Shown here piece after piece: positions 1 through 5,590 of a stretch of DNA of 5,809 nt. This DNA is from an uncultured Clostridia bacterium (GTDB taxonomy: Bacteria > Bacillota > Clostridia > TANB77 > CAG-465). Positions within the stretch are counted from its first letter, which is position 1; each line of letters starts with the position of its first letter. The position numbers and the translations under genes were made by a program. Below the pieces are notes generated by a model. It was not told the origin of the DNA, made no database searches, and was given only the letters and a program-made list of their open reading frames with translations. Location: NCBI GenBank assembly GCA_947628575.1, contig CANRAK010000076.1, positions 1 through 5,809 on the forward strand. Reading direction: 5' to 3'.

Positions 1-1364
1 TCTTTAGCTTCAAGTTCCATTAGCCAATCTTGTCCTTTAGAAGAAGCCTGTCTATATTCATCTACTTGTGTACTAAAGCCATCTTTAATTATCCCACCAT
101 CTTTAATAGTTACTCCTGCATCTTCAATTATTGCCTTATCTATTAGTGTATATACATCTTCTAATGTATCTAAAGAATTTAATAACTCTCTAAAGTAATT
201 ATCTTCTGTTTTTTCTACTATACTTTCTAGTAATTTTCTAAGTTGTGGTAATTTTTTTAACGAATTTTTTAGTGATGTTAATTCTCTAGCATTTACACTA
301 CCACCAACAACTTTAGAGATTAGTCTTTCCACATCATAAACAGATTTTAGAGTTTCTTTTAACTCATCTCTAAACATGTTATTTTCAACTAATACTCCTA
401 CAGCATTTTGTCTTTTAATAATTTCATCTTTATTTAGTAATGGTGACTCTAGCCAATGTCTTAATGCCCTACCACCCATAGCTGTAACAGTTTCGTCTAA
501 CACCCATAGAAGACTACCTTTTTTTGTCTTTTCTCTATTTGCTTCAAGTATCTCTAAATTTTTTCTTGTAGTTGTATCAAGTTGCATATATTTTTCAATT
601 TCATATTTTACTATATTATTTATTTGCTCTATTGAAGTTTTTTGTGTTTCTTCAATATAATTTAAAAGCAATGTAGCAACTTGTTTTTCAATACTACTAA
701 GCTCTACTTTATGCTTATCTATTATCTTATCTAAAAATTCATTTTTTTCTAGGTTATTATACGTGCTAGTATATATATTAAATACTTTATTAAATTCATT
801 AAAGAAAATTGAGTTTTCTTTAGATTTATCTGATAACACTATTTCAGATGGTGCTATTCTAGATATTTCGTTTAGTATTTTTGTATTTACATCTAAGCCA
901 CCAATACTAGATATATAAAACTCACCTGTAGATATATCACAAAAAGCTATAGATGCTTGCTTCTTCTCAATAAATAAAGAAGCTATATAATTATTACGTT
1001 TTTCATCTAACATAGTAAAATCTGTTATAGTTCCAGGTGTAACAATTTTTACTACATCTCTTTTTACTATTCCTTTTGCAAATTTAGGGTCTTCTAACTG
1101 TTCACATATTGCTACCTTATATCCTTTTTCAACTAATCTAGGTATATATGTATTAACTGCATGATGTGGTATACCACACATAGGTGCTCTCTCCTCTAAT
1201 CCGCAGTCTTTTCCTGTTAGAGTAAGCTCTAGTTCTTTACTTGCTGTTATGGCATCGTCAAAAAACATTTCATAAAAATCACCAAGTCTATAAAATAATA
1301 TACAGTCATTATACTTCTGTTTTGTGTCTAAATAATTTTGCATCATTGGTGTCACAGTTGCCAT
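1..1364 (-). CDS. mutS: DNA mismatch repair protein MutS, N-terminal part (3' end outside window)
   Basis: MutS recognises base mismatches and small loops in newly replicated DNA and recruits MutL. The frame is open from the ATG at 1364 to the left edge, giving 454 complete codons of a protein usually 850-950 residues long. The mismatch-recognition domain is clear: LGDFYEMF carries the Phe-x-Glu mismatch-contact motif at residues 30-32. It is followed by APMCGIPHHA (60-69), GYKVAICEQLEDP (81-93) and KRDVVKIVTPGT (101-112). The connector domain has FCDISTGEF (141-149), and the core domain has TVTAMGGRALRHWL. The window cuts within the lever/clamp region, so the Walker ATPase motifs are not visible. 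The start is set by AAGGGGGA at 1371-1378, six bases upstream, and by MATVTPMMQNYL, which matches normal MutS N-termini. In clostridia mutL commonly follows mutS; that would lie off the left edge. The presence of the Phe-x-Glu motif argues for MutS1 rather than MutS2. Confidence 0.97.
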   Translation of the reverse strand, partial: MATVTPMMQNYLDTKQKYNDCILFYRLGDFYEMFFDDAITASKELELTLTGKDCGLEERAPMCGIPHHAVNTYIPRLVEKGYKVAICEQLEDPKFAKGIVKRDVVKIVTPGTITDFTMLDEKRNNYIASLFIEKKQASIAFCDISTGEFYISSIGGLDVNTKILNEISRIAPSEIVLSDKSKENSIFFNEFNKVFNIYTSTYNNLEKNEFLDKIIDKHKVELSSIEKQVATLLLNYIEETQKTSIEQINNIVKYEIEKYMQLDTTTRKNLEILEANREKTKKGSLLWVLDETVTAMGGRALRHWLESPLLNKDEIIKRQNAVGVLVENNMFRDELKETLKSVYDVERLISKVVGGSVNARELTSLKNSLKKLPQLRKLLESIVEKTEDNYFRELLNSLDTLEDVYTLIDKAIIEDAGVTIKDGGIIKDGFSTQVDEYRQASSKGQDWLMELEAK

Positions 1365-1389
1365 TTTTAATCCCCCTTAAACAGTGTTT

Positions 1390-1418
1390 ATTATATCAAA
1401 AAAAGTAGAAAAAAGCAA
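1390..1418 (-). promoter_or_regulatory. Probable vegetative promoter of mutS
   Basis: On the minus strand there is a TATAAT -10 box (1390-1395) preceded by TGA, which makes an extended -10. A weaker TTGCTT -35 box (1413-1418) lies at exactly 17 bp spacing. The predicted transcript start is near 1383, about 19 bases before the mutS ATG, with the ribosome binding site in between. Box matching was done by eye; the -35 matches consensus at only three of six positions. Confidence 0.7.
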
Positions 1419-1451
1419 CATAATATCTTTGTACAAATAACACTAAAATTG

Positions 1452-1480
1452 TTGACATCTAGACTATAATTATATAGAAT
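1452..1480 (+). promoter_or_regulatory. Promoter of the ECF sigma factor operon (sigma-A type)
   Basis: A perfect TTGACA -35 (1452-1457) is followed after 17 bp by TAGAAT (1475-1480), five of six matches to the -10 consensus. A TATAAT at 1465-1470 is only 7 bp from the -35 and is therefore less likely to be the working -10. The predicted start is near 1487, giving a leader of about 53 bases before the ATG at 1540. The boxes look like a housekeeping promoter. I see no convincing ECF-type -35 element (AAC core) at standard distance, so autoregulation cannot be claimed from sequence. Confidence 0.7.
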
Positions 1481-1539
1481 TGTTATCTAAAATTATTTTT
1501 TATCGTTATAACAGATATACGGGCATGAAAGGAGGAGTT

Positions 1540-2055
1540 ATGAACATTGAATACATAGTTAATAAATACACAAATTTAGTATATAAAATATGTTTGGATA
1601 TGTTATCCTCTTCCCTTGATGCACAAGATATGACACAAGAAGTTTTTATTGGATTTTACTTACATATAAATGATTATATAAATTTACCAGAAAATGATAT
1701 TAAAAATATAATCTGTAAAATTGCTTTAAATAAATGCAGAGATTATTTGAAAAGTAAGTCATATAAGTTAAAGCTATTAACTAATGATGATGATACTGAA
1801 CTTGCAAATTACGAAGAAGATAATGATATTTTAGAAGAAATAATTAAAAACGATTCGAAAAATTATATAAATAAAATAATTAACGAACTAAAAGAGCCGT
1901 ATAAATCTATAATATATAACTACTATATCGTAGGGCTTTCTTTAGACGAACTATGTGCTAAGCTAAATACTTCTAAACCCACATTAAAAGTACAGCTATA
2001 TCGTGCTAAGCAAATATTAAAAGAAAAGTTAAATAATGGAGGTGGTTTTGTATAA
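1540..2055 (+). CDS. ECF-type RNA polymerase sigma factor
   Basis: This 171-residue protein has the two-domain layout of an extracytoplasmic-function sigma factor, which redirects core RNA polymerase to a dedicated promoter set. Region 2 spans about residues 7-73. It includes the conserved DAQDMTQEVFIGFY stretch (27-40, usually DAEDlvQevFl) and a region 2.4-like helix, IALNKCRDYLKSK (61-73). An acidic linker follows (about 82-105). Region 4 (about 110-165) contains LKEPYKSIIYNYYIVGLSLDE and the helix-turn-helix, with a typical LYRAKQILKEKL end (153-164). No region 3 or C-terminal extension is present. The ATG at 1540 is chosen because AAAGGAGGAG (1528-1537) lies just upstream. An in-frame TTG at 1480 would fall inside the promoter -10. 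The gene leads a four-gene operon, and its stop overlaps the next start by one base, as is usual for a sigma/anti-sigma pair. The ECF subgroup and target genes are not recognisable from sequence. Confidence 0.92.
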   Translation: MNIEYIVNKYTNLVYKICLDMLSSSLDAQDMTQEVFIGFYLHINDYINLPENDIKNIICKIALNKCRDYLKSKSYKLKLLTNDDDTELANYEEDNDILEEIIKNDSKNYINKIINELKEPYKSIIYNYYIVGLSLDELCAKLNTSKPTLKVQLYRAKQILKEKLNNGGGFV

Positions 2056-2423
2056 TGAAAGATAAATTAGAATTAATAGAAGATATTTTAAATAATGACG
2101 AAGCATTAAACGCATATATTAGTGAAATTGAAAAAGAAAATATAAAAACACCTAAAGATTTAAAAGATAACGTACTCAATTATATTTCAAATAGCAGTAT
2201 ACAAAAGAAAAAAGTAAAATTATTAGATATATTAAAAATAGCTGCTTGTACTATTCTTTCTATATTTTTATGGGAAATGTTACCTATGGATAACAGTAAT
2301 AATTTAATGATATCTGAAGATGTTCCACAAGAAAATATAGAATCAGTAGATACAACAAACTTTTTTAAAGAATTAAGTAATTTTATGTTTAAACCTATAA
2401 ATTTTGAAAGGAGAGAAAAATAA
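2055..2423 (+). CDS. Small single-pass membrane protein, candidate anti-sigma factor
   Basis: This 122-residue protein has an N-terminal charged, helical, presumably cytoplasmic part (1-54). One hydrophobic segment follows at about 56-75 (LLDILKIAACTILSIFLWEML), then a short, mostly polar tail of about 45 residues. Basic residues just before the membrane segment (QKKKVK, 50-55) favour an N-in orientation. The gene begins at an ATG overlapping the sigma gene's stop (TAATG), with GGAGGTGG at 2038-2045 as ribosome binding site, so the two are probably translationally coupled. Position, size and topology are those of an anti-sigma factor that holds its sigma factor at the membrane. However, the HxxxCxxC zinc-binding motif of ZAS-type anti-sigma factors is absent, and I recognise no family signature. 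TPKDLKDNVLNYIS (32-45) recalls motifs near the membrane segment of other clostridial proteins in this position. The function is therefore inferred from context alone. Confidence 0.82.
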   Translation: MKDKLELIEDILNNDEALNAYISEIEKENIKTPKDLKDNVLNYISNSSIQKKKVKLLDILKIAACTILSIFLWEMLPMDNSNNLMISEDVPQENIESVDTTNFFKELSNFMFKPINFERREK

Positions 2424-2920
2424 TGAAAAAAAATCTATTTTTTACACTATGCTTTAGTTTCTGTCCAGGTGCTGGACAAATGTATCAAGGTTATATGAAA
2501 CGTGGCGTTTCTATACTTACATTATTTGCTGTTTGCTTTGGAATATTTGTAACAATTGATATACCACTTTTTGCTATACCACTTCCTGTAATATTTATTT
2601 ATAGTTTTTTTGATACTTTTAACATTAGAAGTTTACTTGGAACCGATGAAAAACTTAAAGATAAATATATATGGGAAGAAAATAGTGTATTTAATTTTAA
2701 ATTTGGTACATCTAATTCTACCTTTAAAAAGCTACTTGGAATTATACTAGTGTTTATTGGAGGATATATACTATTATATAATGGAATACCACCTATTCTT
2801 AGACTATTTGGCTTTACTAAGGTTTCACAATATATTAATATTATTGGCTCTTGCCTAACACCAATAATAATTTCTATTATATCTATATATTTTGGTGCGA
2901 AACTTATAATTAGAAAATAG
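2423..2920 (+). CDS. TM2-domain-like integral membrane protein
   Basis: This 165-residue membrane protein opens with a TM2-like motif: FCPGAGQMYQGYMKRGVSIL (13-32) resembles the PGxGqfYlGrtkrG signature. Two hydrophobic stretches follow (about 30-46 and 48-63), then SFFDTFNIRS, similar to the Asp-containing end of TM2 domains. A soluble, charged loop (about 71-102) separates this hairpin from two further hydrophobic helices (about 103-120 and 137-161). TM2 proteins have no single established biochemical role; in bacteria they are often found next to regulatory or envelope-stress genes. The start is an ATG overlapping the preceding stop by one base, with AAAGGAG at 2407-2413 well spaced. Translational coupling with the sigma and candidate anti-sigma genes suggests it belongs to the same signalling unit, perhaps as a sensor, accessory or target. 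That role is inference. Confidence 0.85.
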   Translation: MKKNLFFTLCFSFCPGAGQMYQGYMKRGVSILTLFAVCFGIFVTIDIPLFAIPLPVIFIYSFFDTFNIRSLLGTDEKLKDKYIWEENSVFNFKFGTSNSTFKKLLGIILVFIGGYILLYNGIPPILRLFGFTKVSQYINIIGSCLTPIIISIISIYFGAKLIIRK

Positions 2921-2929
2921 GAGGTAATT

Positions 2930-3595
2930 ATGGAAAATAATAATAAAGTATTAATAGGAAGAACTACTTTTGGTATTGCTCTTATATTATTTGGTATAAC
3001 ACTAGTTATTCAAACTTTTTGTTCCGTTGATATATTAAGATATATTCTTGCACTTTGGCCACTAATAATTATCTCTATAGGTGTAGAACTAATATATTAT
3101 TCTAATAAAAAAGATATAACAACAAAATATGATTTTCTTGGAACAATACTTACTGGTATCATAGTAGTTTCAGGTATTGGATTTAGTATTTTAAATTATG
3201 GTATAAATAAAATCTTTTATTCAAATGATATTCAAGAGTATTTGAATAATGATAGAGTAAATAATTATTTTATGACTTTTGATTCAAAAACAGAAATAAT
3301 TAATTTAAATGATTTCCCTATAGGCTGTAAAATTGTTGAAAGTGGAAACACAGGAGACAGTGTTAAAATTAGTATATTATATAAAGTAAAAGATCTAAAA
3401 AATATAAATATTATTGAGTTGCTAAACAAAGAAACATTATATATTAACAATTATTTATATTCATATGATGGCGAGAATGGATATAAAGTACTAGAGTTTC
3501 CACCTTTACCAGAATATTTTAAAGATATAGAACTAATGGTAATTACAGACTCAAAAGATAATGTTAAACTTACTGGTGAATTTACAGAAAGATAA
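2930..3595 (+). CDS. LiaI/LiaF-TM-like membrane protein (DUF5668-like)
   Basis: This 221-residue protein has three predicted membrane segments (about 13-30, 35-57 and 68-90). A C-terminal soluble part of about 130 residues is rich in Ile, Asn and Asp and has predicted beta character. The N-terminal pair, with IGRTTFGIALILFGITLVI and then ILALWPLIIISIGVELIYY, is typical of the LiaI/LiaF-type transmembrane region, in which a Trp-Pro sits at the start of the second helix (here 43-44). LiaF in Bacillus negatively controls the LiaRS cell-envelope stress system. Here no two-component genes are present, and the ECF sigma factor may take that place. The C-terminal half does not show a LiaF domain I can identify. 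The start follows TAGGAGGT (2918-2925), which overlaps the preceding stop codon. It is the last gene of the operon, and its stop lies inside the terminator stem. Confidence 0.85.
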   Translation: MENNNKVLIGRTTFGIALILFGITLVIQTFCSVDILRYILALWPLIIISIGVELIYYSNKKDITTKYDFLGTILTGIIVVSGIGFSILNYGINKIFYSNDIQEYLNNDRVNNYFMTFDSKTEIINLNDFPIGCKIVESGNTGDSVKISILYKVKDLKNINIIELLNKETLYINNYLYSYDGENGYKVLEFPPLPEYFKDIELMVITDSKDNVKLTGEFTER

Positions 3596-3621
3596 AATGA
3601 GGGCAGATGTCCTCATTTTAT
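3592..3621. terminator. Bidirectional hairpin terminator shared by the sigma operon and spmAB
   Basis: A perfect 11-bp inverted repeat, ATAAAATGAGG (3592-3602) against CCTCATTTTAT (3611-3621), surrounds an 8-base loop. The stop codon of the plus-strand LiaF-like gene (TAA, 3593-3595) and the stop of spmB on the minus strand (3618-3620) lie in opposite arms. The stem is AT-rich at its base, so T residues fall at the 3' side in both directions. The T-tract beyond the stem is interrupted (ATTATCATTTT on plus, CTTTC on minus), so efficiency may be moderate. Confidence 0.75.
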
Positions 3622-4103
3622 ATTATCATTTTAGAAATTATACTAGCAACTATAACAGCTGTTAAATCTCCTATTAACCCACAAATTATTACTATTTTCA
3701 TATCTTTAATTTTTACTTTGCTAGATATTATAGATATAACATATAATGTAGTTTCAGTTGAGGCCATTAGTATAGATGCTACCATACCATAAAAACTATC
3801 AGGTCCCATATTTTTAAAAATGTCTACAACTATTGAAGTTGAAGCACCACCAGATAATGGTTTCATAAGTATAAGTGGTAATAATTCTCCGTCAATACCA
3901 AATACATTTACTGTTTTTAGTATCTTTGTACTGTTCAATAATCCAGATATTATAGTTATAGCAAATATATATGGAAATATATTATATACAGTCTTTAACC
4001 CTTCTTTAGCTCCTTCAATAAAAAGATTATATATATTCTTCTTTTCAATTATCCCAATAATTAATACTAGTAATATAAATATAGGGATTATATAATTAGT
4101 CAT
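3618..4103 (-). CDS. spmB: Spore maturation protein B
   Basis: SpmB works with SpmA in the developing spore and is needed for proper core dehydration and heat resistance in Bacillus and Clostridium; the molecular activity is unclear. This 161-residue polytopic protein carries the family's most conserved block: MKPLSGGASTS (80-90), NMGPDSFYG (98-106) and MASTETTLYVI (113-123). The last corresponds to the Ser/Thr-rich GSTDTTFYV motif of other SpmB proteins. Hydrophobic helices lie at about 4-19, 40-57, 71-80, 106-125 and 136-158. These are features of the nucleoside-recognition (Gate) domain shared with SpmA. The length is a little below the roughly 175-180 residues usual in Bacillus. The ATG at 4103 lies within the end of spmA (8-base overlap), with GGAG just upstream inside the spmA coding sequence, so translation is probably coupled. 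Its stop lies in the shared terminator. Confidence 0.95.
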   Translation of the reverse strand: MTNYIIPIFILLVLIIGIIEKKNIYNLFIEGAKEGLKTVYNIFPYIFAITIISGLLNSTKILKTVNVFGIDGELLPLILMKPLSGGASTSIVVDIFKNMGPDSFYGMVASILMASTETTLYVISIISSKVKIKDMKIVIICGLIGDLTAVIVASIISKMII

Positions 4104-4671
4104 AAAATCTCCATAAAAGATTTAGGGATATTAATGCTACTGTTAGTGATATAATAGATACTAGTATAACTGGTAAAATTATACAGCTAGGATTTTGAGA
4201 ATTATATAATGCTCTTAGTGAAATCATACTTGTTGGTACTATCTGTAACGATGAAGTATTTAAAATTATAAAGGTGGCCATAGACTTATTTAATTTGCTA
4301 TTACTCTTGTTTTTCTTTTGCAATTCCTCTATTCCTTTTAAGCTATTTATTGTAGCTGCATTTCCAACACCCATTATATTAGATGCTAAATTTAAACTAA
4401 TATACTCTTTTGCTTTTGAGCTTACCTCCTCTTTTTTAAATAAAAAAGAAACTAGATTATATAGTTTTCTAGATATTTTACTTAGCAAATCAGTATTAGA
4501 TAAAATATTAAATATACCACTCCAAAAAATTAGCATAGCTGCAATAACCATTATATTTTCAATAGCACTTTTAGAACTTAGTGTTATTGATTCTAATACT
4601 ATACTCGGATTTAAAAATATACAAGAATATACTACACATAATATAAATAGAGCCGACCAAATTATAGACAT
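4096..4671 (-). CDS. spmA: Spore maturation protein A
   Basis: SpmA is the membrane partner of SpmB in spore core dehydration and maturation. The 191-residue protein contains the conserved NLASNIMGVGNAAT block (94-107), followed by LKGIEELQ (111-118), the family hallmark. A second block, NTSSLQIVPTSMISLR (138-153), follows. Hydrophobic segments lie at about 3-20, 38-57 and 164-186. I prefer the ATG at 4671. AGGTGGA (4674-4680) lies directly upstream of it, and the resulting N-terminus MSIIW resembles that of known SpmA proteins. An in-frame ATG at 4683 would add four residues (MRWI) but has no ribosome binding site and probably lies upstream of the transcript start. In Bacillus subtilis spmA and spmB follow dacB in a sigma-E operon. 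Here no dacB is adjacent, and spmA is the first gene behind its own promoter. Its end overlaps spmB by 8 bases. Confidence 0.95.
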   Translation of the reverse strand: MSIIWSALFILCVVYSCIFLNPSIVLESITLSSKSAIENIMVIAAMLIFWSGIFNILSNTDLLSKISRKLYNLVSFLFKKEEVSSKAKEYISLNLASNIMGVGNAATINSLKGIEELQKKNKSNSKLNKSMATFIILNTSSLQIVPTSMISLRALYNSQNPSCIILPVILVSIISLTVALISLNLLWRFYD

Positions 4672-4686
4672 AATCCACCTCATTTA

Positions 4687-4714
4687 ATTATATGAATTGT
4701 TGGATTTTTTATTC
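4687..4714 (-). promoter_or_regulatory. Candidate sigma-E-type sporulation promoter of spmAB
   Basis: On the minus strand GAATAAA (4708-4714) fits the Bacillus sigma-E -35 pattern (K-M-ATA-W-W) at every position. After 13 bp comes CATATAAT (4687-4694), close to the sigma-E -10 consensus CATACAAT. The predicted start near 4680 would leave a very short leader of about 9 bases ahead of the ATG at 4671, with the ribosome binding site at the 5' end. The assignment rests on consensus match plus the known sigma-E control of spmAB in Bacillus; there is no experimental support. Confidence 0.55.
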
Positions 4715-4728
4715 AATTATGATAGAAT
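4700..4728 (+). promoter_or_regulatory. Candidate promoter of the HAD hydrolase gene
   Basis: TTGGAT (4700-4705) and TAGAAT (4723-4728) are separated by 17 bp and lie just upstream of the HAD gene. An alternative -10, TATGAT (4718-4723), lies five bases earlier. Either choice gives a leader of only about 10-16 bases, just enough for the ribosome binding site AGGTGAT (4736-4742). The -35 match is weak. The element overlaps the oppositely directed spmA promoter. Confidence 0.45.
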
Positions 4729-4745
4729 TAAAAATAGGTGATATC

Positions 4746-5429
4746 ATGAAAAAGAACTTGTTTTTTGATGTTGGTAGCACACTACATTATCCAGTAACAG
4801 AAAATTGGTTTATAACACCTAATTTCTTTAAAATAACTGGGTATATAGATAAGAAAAAAGTTATTACATCAATTGAAAATAATAAATATCTTTTAGATGA
4901 ACGTAATGTATACACTGAGGAAGAAGAATATAATATGTTTTTAGCTTTTTACACTAAGGTATTAAAAGATATAAACTACACTAATTTATCCTCAAATATA
5001 GTAAGTAAGCTTGCTTTTGACTGTGTATATAATGATAAAAAAGTTAAGTTTTATAAAGAAGTTAAAGTAGAGCTAAAAAAATTATCTAAAAAATACGATA
5101 TGTATATTATTTCTGATGCTTGGCCTTCTACATATAGGGTTTTAAAAAATTATGGTATATACAATTTATTTAAAAAAGTGTATATTTCTTCTGAGCTTGG
5201 ATGTGTAAAAAGTGATAAAACATTATTTGAAATAGCACTTGAAGATGTATCAAATAACGATGAAAATTTCTTTATAGATGATAGATTTGATTTATTACAA
5301 ATATCTGAGAATTTTGGATTTATACCAATTATTATTGATAGAGATAACAATAAAACAACAAATTATATAGAGATATCTAATTTAAAAGACTTGCATAAGA
5401 TACTAAATTTATATGAAAAAACTGTATAA
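4746..5429 (+). CDS. HAD-superfamily hydrolase (phosphatase-like)
   Basis: This 227-residue soluble protein has the haloacid dehalogenase (HAD) motifs in order. Motif I is NLFFDVGSTL (4-13) with the nucleophile Asp8. A helical cap follows (about 17-105). Motif II is MYIISDAW with Ser123. Motif III is represented by the lysine in LGCVKSDKTLFEIAL (Lys155 or Lys158). Motif IV is NFFIDDRFD (174-182) with Asp178 and Asp179. Length and the alpha-helical cap between motifs I and II fit subfamily IA phosphatases. Motif I reads DxGxT where most HAD phosphatases have DxDxT; Gly in place of the second Asp also occurs in some HAD proteins, such as those with an FDLGNV motif. The substrate cannot be predicted. 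The ATG at 4746 is chosen for AGGTGAT at 4736-4742. An in-frame ATG at 4692 would start upstream of the probable promoter -35. The gene appears monocistronic, followed at once by a terminator. Confidence 0.9.
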   Translation: MKKNLFFDVGSTLHYPVTENWFITPNFFKITGYIDKKKVITSIENNKYLLDERNVYTEEEEYNMFLAFYTKVLKDINYTNLSSNIVSKLAFDCVYNDKKVKFYKEVKVELKKLSKKYDMYIISDAWPSTYRVLKNYGIYNLFKKVYISSELGCVKSDKTLFEIALEDVSNNDENFFIDDRFDLLQISENFGFIPIIIDRDNNKTTNYIEISNLKDLHKILNLYEKTV

Positions 5430-5434
5430 TATAA

Positions 5435-5463
5435 AAAACGTTCTAAATAAAATAGAACGTTTT
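5435..5463. terminator. Bidirectional rho-independent terminator between the HAD gene and tRNA-Arg
   Basis: An 11-bp perfect stem, AAAACGTTCTA (5435-5445) with TAGAACGTTTT (5453-5463), has a 7-base loop (AATAAAA). On the plus strand the stem is followed by ATTTTTA; on the minus strand the stem's TTTT continues with TT. The hairpin begins 5 bases after the HAD stop codon and 7 bases beyond the encoded CCA of the tRNA. It can thus end both convergent transcripts. Confidence 0.88.
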
Positions 5464-5470
5464 ATTTTTA

Positions 5471-5547
5471 TGGTACACCCGACAGGATTTGAACCTGCAA
5501 CCCCCAAGTTCGTAGCTTGGTACTCTATCCAGTTGAGCTACGGGTGC
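5471..5547 (-). tRNA. tRNA-Arg, anticodon ACG
   Basis: The minus strand folds as a 77-base tRNA with the 3' CCA encoded. The acceptor stem is GCACCCG/CGGGTGT (a G-U pair at the end) and the D stem GCTC/GAGT. The anticodon stem CCAAG/CTTGG surrounds loop CTACGAA. The variable region is five bases, and the T stem GCAGG/CCTGT carries loop TTCGAAT. The anticodon is ACG (plus strand 5511-5513), read after A34-to-inosine editing as ICG, which decodes CGU, CGC and CGA. It has its own promoter and terminator, and lies 43 bases downstream of a deaminase gene of the TadA family, the enzyme family that makes this edit. Confidence 0.97.
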
Positions 5548-5558
5548 TAACATCTAAT

Positions 5559-5587
5559 ATTATACACTAATTTTATGTGTTTTTCAA
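5559..5587 (-). promoter_or_regulatory. Strong promoter of tRNA-Arg(ACG)
   Basis: On the minus strand TTGAAA (5582-5587) and a perfect TATAAT (5559-5564) are separated by exactly 17 bp. The predicted start lies about 4-5 bases before the tRNA 5' end at 5547, leaving a short leader for RNase P to remove. The -35 starts only three bases after the stop codon of the upstream deaminase gene, so the promoter fills nearly the whole spacer. Confidence 0.82.
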
Positions 5588-5590
5588 CTA

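Noticed and set aside
376..660. Plus-strand open frame of 94 codons inside mutS
   Set aside because: It lies wholly antisense to the well-conserved mutS frame, has no clear ribosome binding site, and its hydrophobic low-complexity composition is typical of antisense frames in AT-rich DNA.
1465..1470. TATAAT as the -10 box of the sigma operon promoter
   Set aside because: Only 7 bp separates it from TTGACA, so it cannot pair with that -35. TAGAAT at 1475-1480 gives the right 17-bp spacing.
1480..1539. Upstream TTG start that would extend the sigma factor by 20 residues
   Set aside because: The TTG overlaps the last base of the probable -10 box, so it would precede the transcript start. The ATG at 1540 has a strong ribosome binding site.
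3820..4095. Plus-strand open frame antisense to spmB
   Set aside because: The minus strand encodes conserved SpmB motifs through this whole stretch, and the plus-strand translation resembles no known protein.
4672..4683. Upstream ATG for spmA at 4683
   Set aside because: There is no ribosome binding site before it, whereas AGGTGGA lies just before the ATG at 4671 and the shorter N-terminus matches the family.
4274..4687. Plus-strand open frame of 137 codons antisense to spmA
   Set aside because: Antisense to the conserved SpmA motifs, with no promoter or ribosome binding site suited to it. Its length is explained by AT-rich codon use in a membrane protein gene.
5150..5350. Minus-strand open frame inside the HAD gene
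   Set aside because: Antisense shadow of the conserved HAD motif III-IV region, with no supporting signals.
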